In this document: positions 26,241-34,674 of the stretch, piece after piece
Numbering within the stretch: position 1 is the first letter of the stretch
How the letters are laid out: every line of letters begins with the position of its first letter
Assembly: GCF_000739735.1 (NCBI RefSeq)
Contig: NZ_BBJF01000022.1
Span: 62,001-126,000, forward strand
DNA: 64,000 nt
Origin: Paraburkholderia ginsengisoli NBRC 100965
Lineage (GTDB): Bacteria > Pseudomonadota > Gammaproteobacteria > Burkholderiales > Burkholderiaceae
Direction: 5' to 3'
Notes under the pieces: model-generated
The model's input: the letters and a program-made list of their open reading frames with translations, nothing else
Databases searched by the model: none
What the model was told of the DNA's origin: nothing
Position numbers and translations under genes: made by a program

Positions 26241-26624
26241 TCACACCGCGTACTGCGCGATCCCGTTCCCAAACGACCAATTCTCCTTCTCCACCTCGAC
26301 GAGATTGATAAACACATCCTCTCGTCGCACCCCCGGCGATTCCGCCAGTTCATCGACAATCCGCCGATATAGCGCCTTCTTCTGCTCGATCGAACGCGTG
26401 TTGCTCACGGTCAGCTGAATCACAACGAAATCGTCGCTGCGCTCGATGTTCAGATACTGCCGGTCGTAGACGAAATTGCTGGCCTCGTGCTCGGTGATCA
26501 GCACGAACTGGTCGTCCTTCGGCACGTTGAACGTGTCGACCAGCGAGCGCTGAATGCCGTCGGTCAGCGCCTTCCGGTATTCGGCCGGCTTGCCGGCGCG
26601 CAAAGCGATTCGGGTGAGCGGCAT
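26241..26624 (-). CDS. Tautomerase/MIF-superfamily protein
   Basis: A 127-aa protein whose sequence starts MPLTRIAL, so that Pro becomes the N-terminal residue after Met removal, the catalytic base of tautomerases. It is twice the size of 4-oxalocrotonate tautomerase and fits the longer family with two beta-alpha-beta units. Two similar halves are suggested by ALTDGIQRSLVDTF and ALYRRIVDELAES. The substrate is unknown. It is divergent from a LysR-type gene with 98 bases between, the usual arrangement of regulator and target. Confidence 0.82.
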   Translation of the reverse strand: MPLTRIALRAGKPAEYRKALTDGIQRSLVDTFNVPKDDQFVLITEHEASNFVYDRQYLNIERSDDFVVIQLTVSNTRSIEQKKALYRRIVDELAESPGVRREDVFINLVEVEKENWSFGNGIAQYAV

Positions 26625-26722
26625 GATCGAACTCCTTGTTTCTGTGTTGGATGAACACAGCTTAGGCGCGTCCAGTCATAATAAACAGACATCATCGGCT
26701 ATTTCATCTATATTCATTGGAA

Positions 26723-27574
26723 ATGAAAGTTCTCGATCTCGATGCGGTGCGCGCGTTCGTCCTGGTTGCCGATCTGCACAGCTTCACGCGTGCGGCCGAC
26801 GCGCTCGACACGACGCAATCGGCGGTCAGTCTGAAGCTCAAGCGATTGGAAGCGCATCTGGGCAAGCAGTTGCTGGAGCGCACGCCGCGCGTGGTGCGCC
26901 TGTCCGCCGACGGCCACGCGTTTCTCGCTGCCGCGCGCGAGTTGCTGAATGCGCACGAGCGCGCGCTGGGCTCGCTGTCGGTGGAGCGCCGACGGCTCGT
27001 ACTGGGGCTCAGCGAGCACGTCGCGGGGCCCGATCTGCCGCTGCTGCTCGCCCGGCTCAATGCACACGACCCAGGCCTCGTGGTCGAATTGCATATGGGC
27101 CAGTCGGCGGCGCTGCTCGCGCAATTCGACGAACGCCGGCTCGACGCGGTGATCGTTCGCTACGGCGCCGACGAACCGCCGCGCGACGATGCCCAGGCGC
27201 TGTTCAGCGAACCGCTCGGCTGGCTCGCGACGCCGGCGTGGCTGCCGAGGGCCGGCGAGCCGTTGGCGCTGGCGTTGCTAAGTGCGCCGTGCAATGTGCG
27301 CGATGTGGCGCTGCGCGCGCTGACGCAGGCGGGGATGGGGTGGCAGGAAGTGTTCGTCGGCGGCGGGGTGGCGGCGGTCGGCGCGGCGGTGGCGGCGGGA
27401 CTGGCCGTGTCGCCGCTGGCGCGCCGGGTGGCGCCGCGCGGATTGGTCGATGTCGGTGAGCGGCTCGGCTTGCCGTCGCTGCCAGAATCGCGCGTCACGC
27501 TGCATTCGCGGGTGCGGGACCCGCGCTCGGTCGAAACGTTGCGCCTCGTGGCGAACGGTTTGGCCGCGTCATGA
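26723..27574 (+). CDS. LysR-family transcriptional regulator, divergent from the tautomerase gene
   Basis: A 283-aa LysR-type regulator. The N-terminal helix-turn-helix reads SFTRAADALDTTQSAVSLKLKRLE. The effector domain is somewhat short and Ala/Gly-rich around FVGGGVAAVGAAVAAG, the segment lining the ligand pocket. The ATG at 26723 is preferred to the TTG at 26717. The divergent tautomerase gene is its most probable target; the shared intergenic region (26625-26722) is comparatively AT-rich near the LysR start. Confidence 0.88.
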   Translation: MKVLDLDAVRAFVLVADLHSFTRAADALDTTQSAVSLKLKRLEAHLGKQLLERTPRVVRLSADGHAFLAAARELLNAHERALGSLSVERRRLVLGLSEHVAGPDLPLLLARLNAHDPGLVVELHMGQSAALLAQFDERRLDAVIVRYGADEPPRDDAQALFSEPLGWLATPAWLPRAGEPLALALLSAPCNVRDVALRALTQAGMGWQEVFVGGGVAAVGAAVAAGLAVSPLARRVAPRGLVDVGERLGLPSLPESRVTLHSRVRDPRSVETLRLVANGLAAS

Positions 27575-27659
27575 CGACACCCCGCGCCGCGCCCGCTCAT
27601 GGCTAGAACTCACTGCCTTTTCGCTTAAGCTGGAAAAACAACTCGTGCAAAGCAGACCC

Positions 27660-28583
27660 GTGGACCTCGACCCCCGACAAACCGCCGCCGTCCGTGCGGT
27701 CATCGAAACCGGCAGCTTCGAGCAGGCCGCGCTGCGGCTCAACCTGACGTCGTCGGCGGTATCGCAGCGGGTGCGGGCGCTCGAAACGCGCCTCGGCAAT
27801 CCGCTGATCGTGCGCACGCGGCCGTGCCGCGCGACCCAGACGGGCCAGCGGCTGCTGCAATATCTGCGACGCGCCGCGCTGCTCGAAGACGATTTCGCGA
27901 GCGATCTGGCGGGCGCCAACGACGCGTTGCTGAGCGTCGTCGCCGCCGTCAACGCGGACACCTTGTCGACGTGGTTTTTCCCCGCGCTGTCCAATGTACT
28001 GCTGCAGGAAAACGTGCTGCTGGACCTGACCGTCGACGATCAGGACCACACGCACGCGTTGCTCGCGTCGGGCCTCGCGATCGGCTGCATCACCACAGAA
28101 CCGGCGCCGATGCGCGGCTGTTTCGCCGAACGGCTCGGCGCGATGCGTTACCGGCTGGTGGCGTCGGCTGCGTTCGTCGAGCGGTGGTTTCCGAACGGGT
28201 TGACGCGCGAGAGCGCACGGCGCGCGCCGGTGATTCTGTCCTCGCGCAAGGACGCGTTGCAGGCGCGGTTTCTCGAAACGCGCTTTGGGCTGCCACCGGA
28301 AGCGTATCCGTGCCACTACGTGCCCGCGCCCGTGCCGCGCTACATGGCGATCCAGCGCGGACTCGCGTACGGCATGGTGCCCGAGCTGGAATTCGGCGAT
28401 GCGCTCGAGCGTGGCGAGCTGATCGACCTCGCGCCGAAGCAACCCACCGACGTCGAGCTGTACTGGCACGCGTGGAAGGTCCAGTCGCCGCGCCTCGAAA
28501 AGCTGTCGGCGCGAATCGTCGAGCTGGGTCGCGCGGCGCTGGGGCCGCCGGGCGGCAAGCCACGACGCAAACGCGTCGCGTGA
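27660..28583 (+). CDS. argP: ArgP-like LysR-family regulator
   Basis: A 307-aa LysR-type regulator with the helix-turn-helix SFEQAALRLNLTSSAVSQRVRALE. The effector region with VVAAVNADTLSTWFFPAL and the C-terminal part with QRGLAYGMVPELE match ArgP/IciA, the lysine- and arginine-responsive activator of basic amino-acid exporters. GTG at 27660 aligns with the ArgP N-terminus; GTG at 27645, with GGA ten bases upstream, would add five residues. The usual partner, a LysE/ArgO exporter gene, is not adjacent, so the symbol is a family-level call. Confidence 0.75.
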   Translation: MDLDPRQTAAVRAVIETGSFEQAALRLNLTSSAVSQRVRALETRLGNPLIVRTRPCRATQTGQRLLQYLRRAALLEDDFASDLAGANDALLSVVAAVNADTLSTWFFPALSNVLLQENVLLDLTVDDQDHTHALLASGLAIGCITTEPAPMRGCFAERLGAMRYRLVASAAFVERWFPNGLTRESARRAPVILSSRKDALQARFLETRFGLPPEAYPCHYVPAPVPRYMAIQRGLAYGMVPELEFGDALERGELIDLAPKQPTDVELYWHAWKVQSPRLEKLSARIVELGRAALGPPGGKPRRKRVA

Positions 28584-28590
28584 GCCGGGA

Positions 28591-29229
28591 TCAGTGAAGG
28601 ATCGGCGGCAGCGAACCGCTGCTGGCGGTCGCGGGATTGGTGGCAGCTTCCAGCGGAGCCGCGCCAACGTTTGCGGAAGCGGCCGACGCGTTCATCTGAG
28701 AGGTCGCTGGTTTCGCCGAGACTTTGAGCGCATGAGGACGCGCGTTGCGGCTTTGAACCAGGTTGGCATGCACGATCTTGCCCTGCCCCAACTTCGCCTG
28801 AGCGAGCGGAGCATGCGGCTTTCCGGCCTGCGCCGTCACGACGGCTGTCATTTTGGGCTTGCCCACGGCCGGCATTCTCGCGCCGCTTTTCGGCATGCCC
28901 TTGGCCATATCTTTCGCCGCGCCTTTGGCCGCGACCTTTTTCACGCCGCCGTGCGCCGCGAGCTTACCGCCGTGTGCCGTGCCGGCGCCTGCGGCTGTCG
29001 CCACACGCGGCCCCGTGTGCCGGGCCGCACCCGCCACGTGCTTCGAACCCGCTTTCGAGTCGGCCTTCACAACACCTTTGCCCTTACCCGCCGCGGCCTT
29101 CTTCGCCGCCGATTTCGCGGCATGCCCGCTCGCCTCGGGCGGATTCCAGACTTCCGTATAACCCGCAGCCAGGGCCGCCTCCGACACACACCACACGGCG
29201 AGCGCCGCTACTACTGCTCGAACCCACAT
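28591..29229 (-). CDS. Ala/Lys/Gly-rich basic exported protein, unknown function
   Basis: A 212-aa protein with a signal peptide (MWVRAVVAALAVWCVSEAALAA) followed by GYTEVWNPPEAS and then about 150 residues dominated by Ala, Lys, Gly and Val with repeated AAK, AKG and KPA units, reminiscent of histone-H1-like tails but with an export signal. No domain is recognised. The ATG at 29229 has a GGAG nine bases upstream; the in-frame extension to a TTG at 29286 is rejected. It converges on the ArgP-like gene and is divergent from the toxin-antitoxin pair. Confidence 0.6.
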   Translation of the reverse strand: MWVRAVVAALAVWCVSEAALAAGYTEVWNPPEASGHAAKSAAKKAAAGKGKGVVKADSKAGSKHVAGAARHTGPRVATAAGAGTAHGGKLAAHGGVKKVAAKGAAKDMAKGMPKSGARMPAVGKPKMTAVVTAQAGKPHAPLAQAKLGQGKIVHANLVQSRNARPHALKVSAKPATSQMNASAASANVGAAPLEAATNPATASSGSLPPILH

Positions 29230-29248
29230 CTCCTGCTTCTCCTGATCT

Positions 29249-29308
29249 TTGACTGCATGACGAGCGGGGATTATATTCTCTTGCAAAAATCCATATTTAG
29301 ACTAATAT
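29249..29308 (+). promoter_or_regulatory. Promoter and possible operator of the Xre/RES pair
   Basis: TTGACT (29249-29254), 17 bases, then TATATT (29272-29277) is a near-consensus sigma-70 promoter 65 bases before the antitoxin ATG. Just downstream, ATATT-TAGACT-AATAT (29293-29308) is an inverted repeat in an AT-rich stretch and could be the autoregulatory operator. Confidence 0.6.
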
Positions 29309-29341
29309 CAATTCCAAGTACATATAGGGACTTACCCGCTC

Positions 29342-29779
29342 ATGGCTCACGCTGCCCGCCTCAACCCGCCCGAAGAGCCGATTCGTCGGCCCGTTTCGGC
29401 GCCCACGCTCACGGAGATGTCGGCGGCGGGTCTGCGCGCGTTCTTCAACATCGCGCGCGACTGGGACCTGAACGCCGACGAGCAGATCGTTTTGCTCGGC
29501 TCGCCGGGCCGTTCGACCTTCTTCAAATGGAAAGCGACGCCTGAAACGGCGCGACTCGGGCGCGATACGTTAGAGCGTTTGTCGCTGCTGCTCGGCATCT
29601 ACAAGGCGCTGCAAATTCTGCTGCCGCAACCCAGCGCCGCCGACACCTGGATCAAACGCCCCAACAGCGCGCCGCCGTTCGGCGGCCGCCGCGCGCTGGA
29701 CCGCATGCTGGCGGGCAACATCAGCGATCTCGTGGCCGTGCGCCAGTATCTCGATGCGATGCGAGGCGGTTGGGCGTGA
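29342..29779 (+). CDS. Xre/MbcA/ParS-family antitoxin (DUF2384)
   Basis: A 145-aa antitoxin. The N-terminal helix-turn-helix region covers NADEQIVLLGSPGRSTFFKW; the C-terminal toxin-binding domain ends with FGGRRALDRML, then ISDLVAVRQYLDAMRGGW, the pattern that defines the MbcA/ParS/Xre group. It precedes the toxin and overlaps it by four bases, as is usual for such pairs. No clear ribosome site precedes the ATG at 29342; an internal ATG at 29417 has GGAG too close to be used. It should neutralise the RES toxin and autorepress. Confidence 0.88.
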   Translation: MAHAARLNPPEEPIRRPVSAPTLTEMSAAGLRAFFNIARDWDLNADEQIVLLGSPGRSTFFKWKATPETARLGRDTLERLSLLLGIYKALQILLPQPSAADTWIKRPNSAPPFGGRRALDRMLAGNISDLVAVRQYLDAMRGGWA

Positions 29780-30477
29780 CACAACCGCATTGGCAGGACC
29801 GCTGGCCTACCGCGCCGCTCGACTGGACGCCCGCGTACCGGGTGATCCCGACACGTTTCCCGGCTGTGAACCTGTTCGACCGGGTCGCCTCTCCCGAAGA
29901 TTTCGACGCGCTCTACGCACTCGAAGCGATGACCAACGATCGCCTGCGCACCGAAGTCGGCGAACTCGATCTGGTGCCGCGCGAAGAACGCCGCTTCGGC
30001 CCCGGCTACGGACCGATTATGGCCGCGCTGACGCATCTGAATCCACTCGGCAGCCGCTTCTCCGACGGCACCTACGGCGTGTTTTACTGCGCGCGCTCGC
30101 GCGCCACCGCGATCGCCGAAACGCGTTATCACACGGGAAAGTTTCTGGAGGCGACCGCCGAGCCGCCGATGCGCCAGCAGATGCGGCTCTACACGGTGGC
30201 GGCGCAAGGCAGCGTGGTCGATCTGCGCAACGACGCGTCGCTCGATCTCGCGGTGCTGTCGCCCGGCGATTATCTGGCCGGCCAGTCGCTCGGCCGCGCG
30301 GTGCGCGAGGCGGGTGCGCCGGGCATCGTGTATCCGTCGGTGCGGGACAACGGCGGCGAATGCCTCGCGGCGTTCCGCACCACGCTGCTGCGCGACTGCC
30401 ATCACGCGGCGTATCTGGAATACAACTGGAACGGCACGAGCGTGGATATCGTGTTCGAGCTCAGTCAGGTCGGCTGA
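29776..30477 (+). CDS. RES-domain toxin (NAD-degrading type)
   Basis: A 233-aa RES-family toxin. The three name-giving residues are found in order: Arg in YRVIPTRFP (about 22), Glu in AIAETRYH (about 117) and Ser in VYPSVRDNGGEC (about 190). Characterised homologues degrade NAD+ and fold like ADP-ribosyltransferases. The GTG start overlaps the antitoxin stop in GTGA (29776-29779), with GAGG nine bases upstream, so translation is coupled. All expected active-site residues are present; the toxin looks intact. Confidence 0.88.
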   Translation: MTQPHWQDRWPTAPLDWTPAYRVIPTRFPAVNLFDRVASPEDFDALYALEAMTNDRLRTEVGELDLVPREERRFGPGYGPIMAALTHLNPLGSRFSDGTYGVFYCARSRATAIAETRYHTGKFLEATAEPPMRQQMRLYTVAAQGSVVDLRNDASLDLAVLSPGDYLAGQSLGRAVREAGAPGIVYPSVRDNGGECLAAFRTTLLRDCHHAAYLEYNWNGTSVDIVFELSQVG

Positions 30478-30545
30478 CGAACGGATCGCCCTACCCTCGC
30501 GTCGCGTCCCGGTGCTGCGCCGGACGCGGGCGAGTCAGGACCAGC

Positions 30546-31283
30546 TCAGGGCAGAGCGAGCGCCGCGGCCCCCTCGGCGCGCGCTTCTTCGACCGAAATC
30601 GACCAGCGCATCAGCGCCTGCGGCTGCACGATCGTCAGCTTGCCGCCGGGGCCGAACGCGCCGGTATCGATGAACACCTGCGAGCCGATCTGCGTGATGT
30701 CGCGCATCGGCGTGTGGCCGCAGTAGGTCAGCGAGAGTCCGCGTTGCCGCAGCGGATCGGCGTTGCCCACCGCGAGGTCGCGTCCCCACAGCAACTGCTG
30801 GCGGGTGTCGGGGGAGAAATTGCCGGCGTCGAGATCGGCGTCGGTGCCAAAAAATTCGGCGTGCAGAACATTGAAGCGCTCCTTGCCGCTGCCGACCACG
30901 CGCACGAGCGGCAGCGTCCGCAGACGTTCCGCGTAGTGCTGCAAGCGCTCTTCGGGCAGTGTCGCGGCCCACGCGCCGCCGATTCCATACCACCACTGAC
31001 GCCGCAAACGTCCTTCGGCGACGGCGCACAGCGTGTCTTCGTGATTGCCGAGCACGGCGAAGAACCACGGCTTGTCGAGCAGCGTGAGCGCCTGCTCCGA
31101 ATGTTCGCCGCGATCGACCAGATCGCCGACCGAAAAGAGCCGGTCACACGCCGGGTCGAACGCGATCATGCGCAGCAGATAGCGCAGCGCATCGACGCAG
31201 CCGTGCACGTCGCCGACCACGAAATCGCGGCCGCTCGCATTGGCTGCATGATGCTGAACTGGGTTAACGAGTACGGAAGACAT
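30546..31283 (-). CDS. PrpA-like serine/threonine protein phosphatase / diadenosine tetraphosphatase family metallophosphatase
   Basis: A 245-aa metallophosphoesterase. The five metal-binding motifs are present: GDVHG, GDLVDRG, GNHE, a His in VLHAEFF and GHT. This is the lambda-phosphatase-like group that includes PrpA/PrpB and ApaH; the length suits PrpA more than ApaH. The start is uncertain: ATG at 31283 gives a short leader before the GDVHG motif, ATG at 31304 would add seven residues, and neither has a strong ribosome site. Substrate, phosphoprotein or dinucleotide, cannot be decided from sequence. Confidence 0.8.
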   Translation of the reverse strand: MSSVLVNPVQHHAANASGRDFVVGDVHGCVDALRYLLRMIAFDPACDRLFSVGDLVDRGEHSEQALTLLDKPWFFAVLGNHEDTLCAVAEGRLRRQWWYGIGGAWAATLPEERLQHYAERLRTLPLVRVVGSGKERFNVLHAEFFGTDADLDAGNFSPDTRQQLLWGRDLAVGNADPLRQRGLSLTYCGHTPMRDITQIGSQVFIDTGAFGPGGKLTIVQPQALMRWSISVEEARAEGAAALALP

Positions 31284-31380
31284 GTGCTCATGATAATGCT
31301 GCATCCGCGAGTGCGTATGCGCGGTGCCTATCGTATCCTGGCGCCTCGGCGGGCAAAACTGACGCAAAACGACGCGAAAA

Positions 31381-31416
31381 CGGCGCGTTTCCGGGAGCCC
31401 TTACCGGAAACGCGCC
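31381..31416 (-). terminator. Terminator of the sugar dehydrogenase operon
   Basis: A perfect 14-bp stem (31381-31394 with 31403-31416 region, arms CGGCGCGTTTCCGG and CCGGAAACGCGCCG) lies 48 bases past the cytochrome stop. On the minus strand it is followed by TTTTCG and a second short T-run. Confidence 0.75.
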
Positions 31417-31463
31417 GCCGTCGCGATGTTTTTACCGCGAGGTGAGCGCCGCTGCCGACCAGG

Positions 31464-32897
31464 TTAGGGCCGCAGTCCGGCAACCCGCTCGGCCGTCACC
31501 GTCGACTCCGGATTGCCGAACTGCCGGGTCACGTAGTTGGCGATCGCGGCCACCTGCGCGTCGGTCAGTTGCTTGCCGAAGGCGGGCATCAGCACGTCCG
31601 CATGCGTCGTCGTGCGCCTGACGCCGTGCAGGATGATCTGCGCCAGATTGTCGGCACTGCTCGCGCCGACCGTCGAGTTGTGAATCAGCGACGGATACGC
31701 TCCCGGCGCGCTCGCCCCCACGCCCTGCCCGGTCCAGCTATGGCAGCTCGCGCAATTGGCGACGAACAGTTGCGCGCCGTTCACGCCGCTGATCGCCGCG
31801 CCGCGCAGCGCGGTGACGTCGTCGGCGGGATTGCCCCACTGGTGACGCGGACGCGCTTCGCCGCCGCTGACCGGCGGCACCGAGCGCAGATAGACGACGA
31901 TCGACCGCAGATCGACGGGCGTCAGATACTGCGTACTGTCGGCCACCACTTCACCCATCGGCCCGGCGGCATTCGCGCGGCCCGCGGCCGCGCCGGTCGA
32001 CAGATACGCGACCAGTTCGTCATCGCGCCATTCGCCCACGCCGCTGATCTTGTCCGGCGTGATGTTGAACGCATGCCAGCCGGCCTGCACCGCGCCCGAG
32101 AAACGCGCGCTCGACTTCAACCCTTGCGTGACATTGCGCGGCGTGTGGCACTCCTCGCAATGCGCGAGACCTTGCACCAGATACGCGCCGCGATTCCACT
32201 CGGCGCTTTGCTTCGGATCCGGCACGAAGCGGCCTTCGGTGAAATTGAACATGTTCCAGAACGTCATCAGCCAGCGCTGATTGAACGGGAATTTCAGGTT
32301 GTTGGCCGGCGGCGTGAAGTGGATCGGCGCGAGCGTGTTCAGGTACGCGCGAATCGCCAGCACGTCCTGCTCGGTGACGCGCGTGTACTCCGCGTAGGGA
32401 AACGCCGGGTACAGCCGCTCGCCGCCTTTGCCGATGCCCTCGTGCATCGCGCGCAGAAAATCGGCGTCGCTCCATTGGCCGATGCCGGTGTCGGCGTCCG
32501 GCGTGATGTTCGGCGTCACGATGGTGCCGAACGGCGTGTCGATCGGCAGGCCGCCGGCGAACGGACGCGACTTGTCCGCCGTGTGGCAGGCGGCGCAATC
32601 GCCGACGCGCGTCAGGTACTCGCCACGCCTGACCAGTTCGTTGCCGCCGACACCGGCGGCCGCCGCGACCGCCGGCATCATTGCACCATGCGCCGGTTGC
32701 GATGCGTCGTCGGCGCGGGCCTGCATGATCGGCAGTTCGTCGGCGGGCCGCGCTTTGGGTCCGTGCACCTCGTACCAGGCGACGCCCAGCGCGAACAGCG
32801 AAAACGCTCCCGCCAGCAACGCGCCGTTGAAACGGCGACGATGCGCCCGTTGCACGAGCGTCACGTCCGGCGGCCCGCGAAAGGTGTTCTTCGTCAT
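31464..32897 (-). CDS. Membrane-bound sugar/alcohol dehydrogenase, tri-haem cytochrome c subunit
   Basis: A 477-aa cytochrome c with an N-terminal membrane anchor (GALLAGAFSLFALGVAWYEV) and three CxxCH haem sites: CAACH, CEECH and CASCH. This matches the cytochrome subunit of FAD-dependent gluconate, sorbitol or glucose dehydrogenase complexes, which passes electrons from the flavoprotein to ubiquinone on the periplasmic face. It is the last gene of the three-gene operon, 19 bases after the GMC subunit gene, and is followed by a strong hairpin. Confidence 0.92.
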   Translation of the reverse strand: MTKNTFRGPPDVTLVQRAHRRRFNGALLAGAFSLFALGVAWYEVHGPKARPADELPIMQARADDASQPAHGAMMPAVAAAAGVGGNELVRRGEYLTRVGDCAACHTADKSRPFAGGLPIDTPFGTIVTPNITPDADTGIGQWSDADFLRAMHEGIGKGGERLYPAFPYAEYTRVTEQDVLAIRAYLNTLAPIHFTPPANNLKFPFNQRWLMTFWNMFNFTEGRFVPDPKQSAEWNRGAYLVQGLAHCEECHTPRNVTQGLKSSARFSGAVQAGWHAFNITPDKISGVGEWRDDELVAYLSTGAAAGRANAAGPMGEVVADSTQYLTPVDLRSIVVYLRSVPPVSGGEARPRHQWGNPADDVTALRGAAISGVNGAQLFVANCASCHSWTGQGVGASAPGAYPSLIHNSTVGASSADNLAQIILHGVRRTTTHADVLMPAFGKQLTDAQVAAIANYVTRQFGNPESTVTAERVAGLRP

Positions 32898-32916
32898 GGC
32901 GGCTCTCCGATCGGGC

Positions 32917-34518
32917 TCAGATTTCGCGCTTGAGCTTGTCGGCCAGTTTCATCGACAAGGCCGCGATCGTCAGCGTGCAATTCACCGAGGCGGCGCTCGG
33001 CATCACGCCGCTGCTGGCGATGAACAGATTCTGGTGATCGTGCGTGCGGCAGTCCGCGTCGACGACCGAATCCGCCGGGTTGCTGCCCATGATCGTGGTG
33101 CCCATGAGATGGCTGTTAGGCGAGAAGGTGTCGTCGAACGCGACCTCGATGCCGCCGAACAGCGCGGCGATCTGCGCATACACTTCGTGCGTGTTGGCGG
33201 CGCTCTTCTTCACGTAGTCGTTGATCGAGTAGTAGATCTCCGGCTGCGGAATGCCGAGCGCGTCCTTGTGATCCGCCGACGGCACGACGCGGTTGTGCGG
33301 CTCAGGCAAATGTTCGTGGAAGCTGCCGATGGTCAGCGTGCGCGACGCGCGGTCGCGAATCTGCCGGTCCAGCTCCGCGCCGGTGAGGCCTTTTTTTAGC
33401 AGATCGGCGGTCACGCCCAAGGTCGGTACACCGTTCGACAGATGCAGCTTCTTCGCCGCGTAATCGGAGCGGAACGCGCCGTCGCGGAAGTTGACGATCG
33501 ACGTCATCTCCATCGGGCCACGGCCTGGCCATAGCGGCTCGTTGGCGAGGAATATCACGTTGGTGCCAGGATGGTCCATCAGGTTGCGGCCCACCTGGTC
33601 GGAGCTGTTGCCGACGCCGCGCGGGAATTTGTCGGAGGTCGACATCAGCATCAGCTTCGGCGTTTCGATGCCGTTGGCGGCGAGCACGAACAGCTTCCCG
33701 CTCACGCGCGTGCTGTTGCCGCTCGGGTCCTTGTAATGGACCGCCGTGATGAGCCCTTTGTCGTCCGCCTCGACGCGATACACCACCGCTTCGGGAATCA
33801 GCGTCGCGCCGGCCTGCTCCGCCTTCTCCGCATGGATCACGCCGTTGTACATCGCGGCGATCGGGCAGATCGGCATGCAGTTGTTGTTGCCGCAGCAGGT
33901 CGGCCGCGCATCGTACGGACGGCTGTTGCGCGCGACCGGCTCCGGCACGACCTTGAAGCCCTGTGCGTTGAGGACGTCGCTGAAACGCTGATCCATGTAG
34001 GACAGCGGTAGCGCCTTCATCAGGTACGGCGTCGAGCGCGGCGAACCGAGATCGATCGAGCTGTCCGGGCCGGACACGCCGAGCTGCGCCTCGGCCGCCG
34101 CATACCACGGCTCCAGCGTTTCATACGGATACGGCCAGTCGCGTCCCACGCCGTACAGCTTGTGCAACTGGAAGTCCGACGGCAACAGTCGCCACGTGGC
34201 GGCCGCCCAGTGCCAGGTCGTGCCGCCGACCAGCCGCACATATTGTGAGTTGTACGGATGATCGCCCTTCTGGATCAGATAGTTGTTGGCGGGCGCGTAC
34301 TCGGGATGCGGTGCGTACGGCGTCGACGGATACGGGGTCGCGAAGTCCCACTTGGCCGGCGAATTGCGGAAGTTCTCGACGATCTGCCAGCGTGCAATGC
34401 GCGGCCCGGCTTCGAGCAGAATCACCGACGCGCCGGCCAGCGCTAACTGATGCGCAACCAGTCCGCCCGCGACGCCCGATCCGACCACGACGACATCGGC
34501 GGAATGTGTGTTTGCCAT
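32917..34518 (-). CDS. GMC-family FAD-dependent dehydrogenase, catalytic subunit (gluconate/sugar dehydrogenase type)
   Basis: A 533-aa flavoprotein. The N-terminal FAD motif is VVVGSGVAGG, with LLEAGPR following; GGTTWHWAAATWRL fits the flavin-proximal loop. The C-terminus carries the GMC active-site His in SPNSHLMGTTIMG and the second His/Asn region in SAASVNCTLTI. No signal peptide of its own is seen; export probably occurs with the Tat-tagged small subunit. Homologues oxidise gluconate to 2-ketogluconate or related sugars; the exact substrate is open. Confidence 0.9.
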   Translation of the reverse strand: MANTHSADVVVVGSGVAGGLVAHQLALAGASVILLEAGPRIARWQIVENFRNSPAKWDFATPYPSTPYAPHPEYAPANNYLIQKGDHPYNSQYVRLVGGTTWHWAAATWRLLPSDFQLHKLYGVGRDWPYPYETLEPWYAAAEAQLGVSGPDSSIDLGSPRSTPYLMKALPLSYMDQRFSDVLNAQGFKVVPEPVARNSRPYDARPTCCGNNNCMPICPIAAMYNGVIHAEKAEQAGATLIPEAVVYRVEADDKGLITAVHYKDPSGNSTRVSGKLFVLAANGIETPKLMLMSTSDKFPRGVGNSSDQVGRNLMDHPGTNVIFLANEPLWPGRGPMEMTSIVNFRDGAFRSDYAAKKLHLSNGVPTLGVTADLLKKGLTGAELDRQIRDRASRTLTIGSFHEHLPEPHNRVVPSADHKDALGIPQPEIYYSINDYVKKSAANTHEVYAQIAALFGGIEVAFDDTFSPNSHLMGTTIMGSNPADSVVDADCRTHDHQNLFIASSGVMPSAASVNCTLTIAALSMKLADKLKREI

Positions 34519-34674
34519 GGCTGCCCTCTTCTGTGTCGACGAGAGTTCGCGCTTTTGCGCGTGACCCCGGTCCCATCCACGATGGTCGTGCCGGCTTGGC
34601 GTTGCTTGCGGCGGCGTGGGCCCGCGCTGCGTCGAACGGCTCGTTCAAACGATGCGGCGCGCGAGCAACCGCGC

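Noticed and set aside
29770-29772. TTG at 29770 as start of the RES toxin
   Set aside because: GTG at 29776 has better spacing to GAGG and gives the typical four-base overlap with the antitoxin stop.
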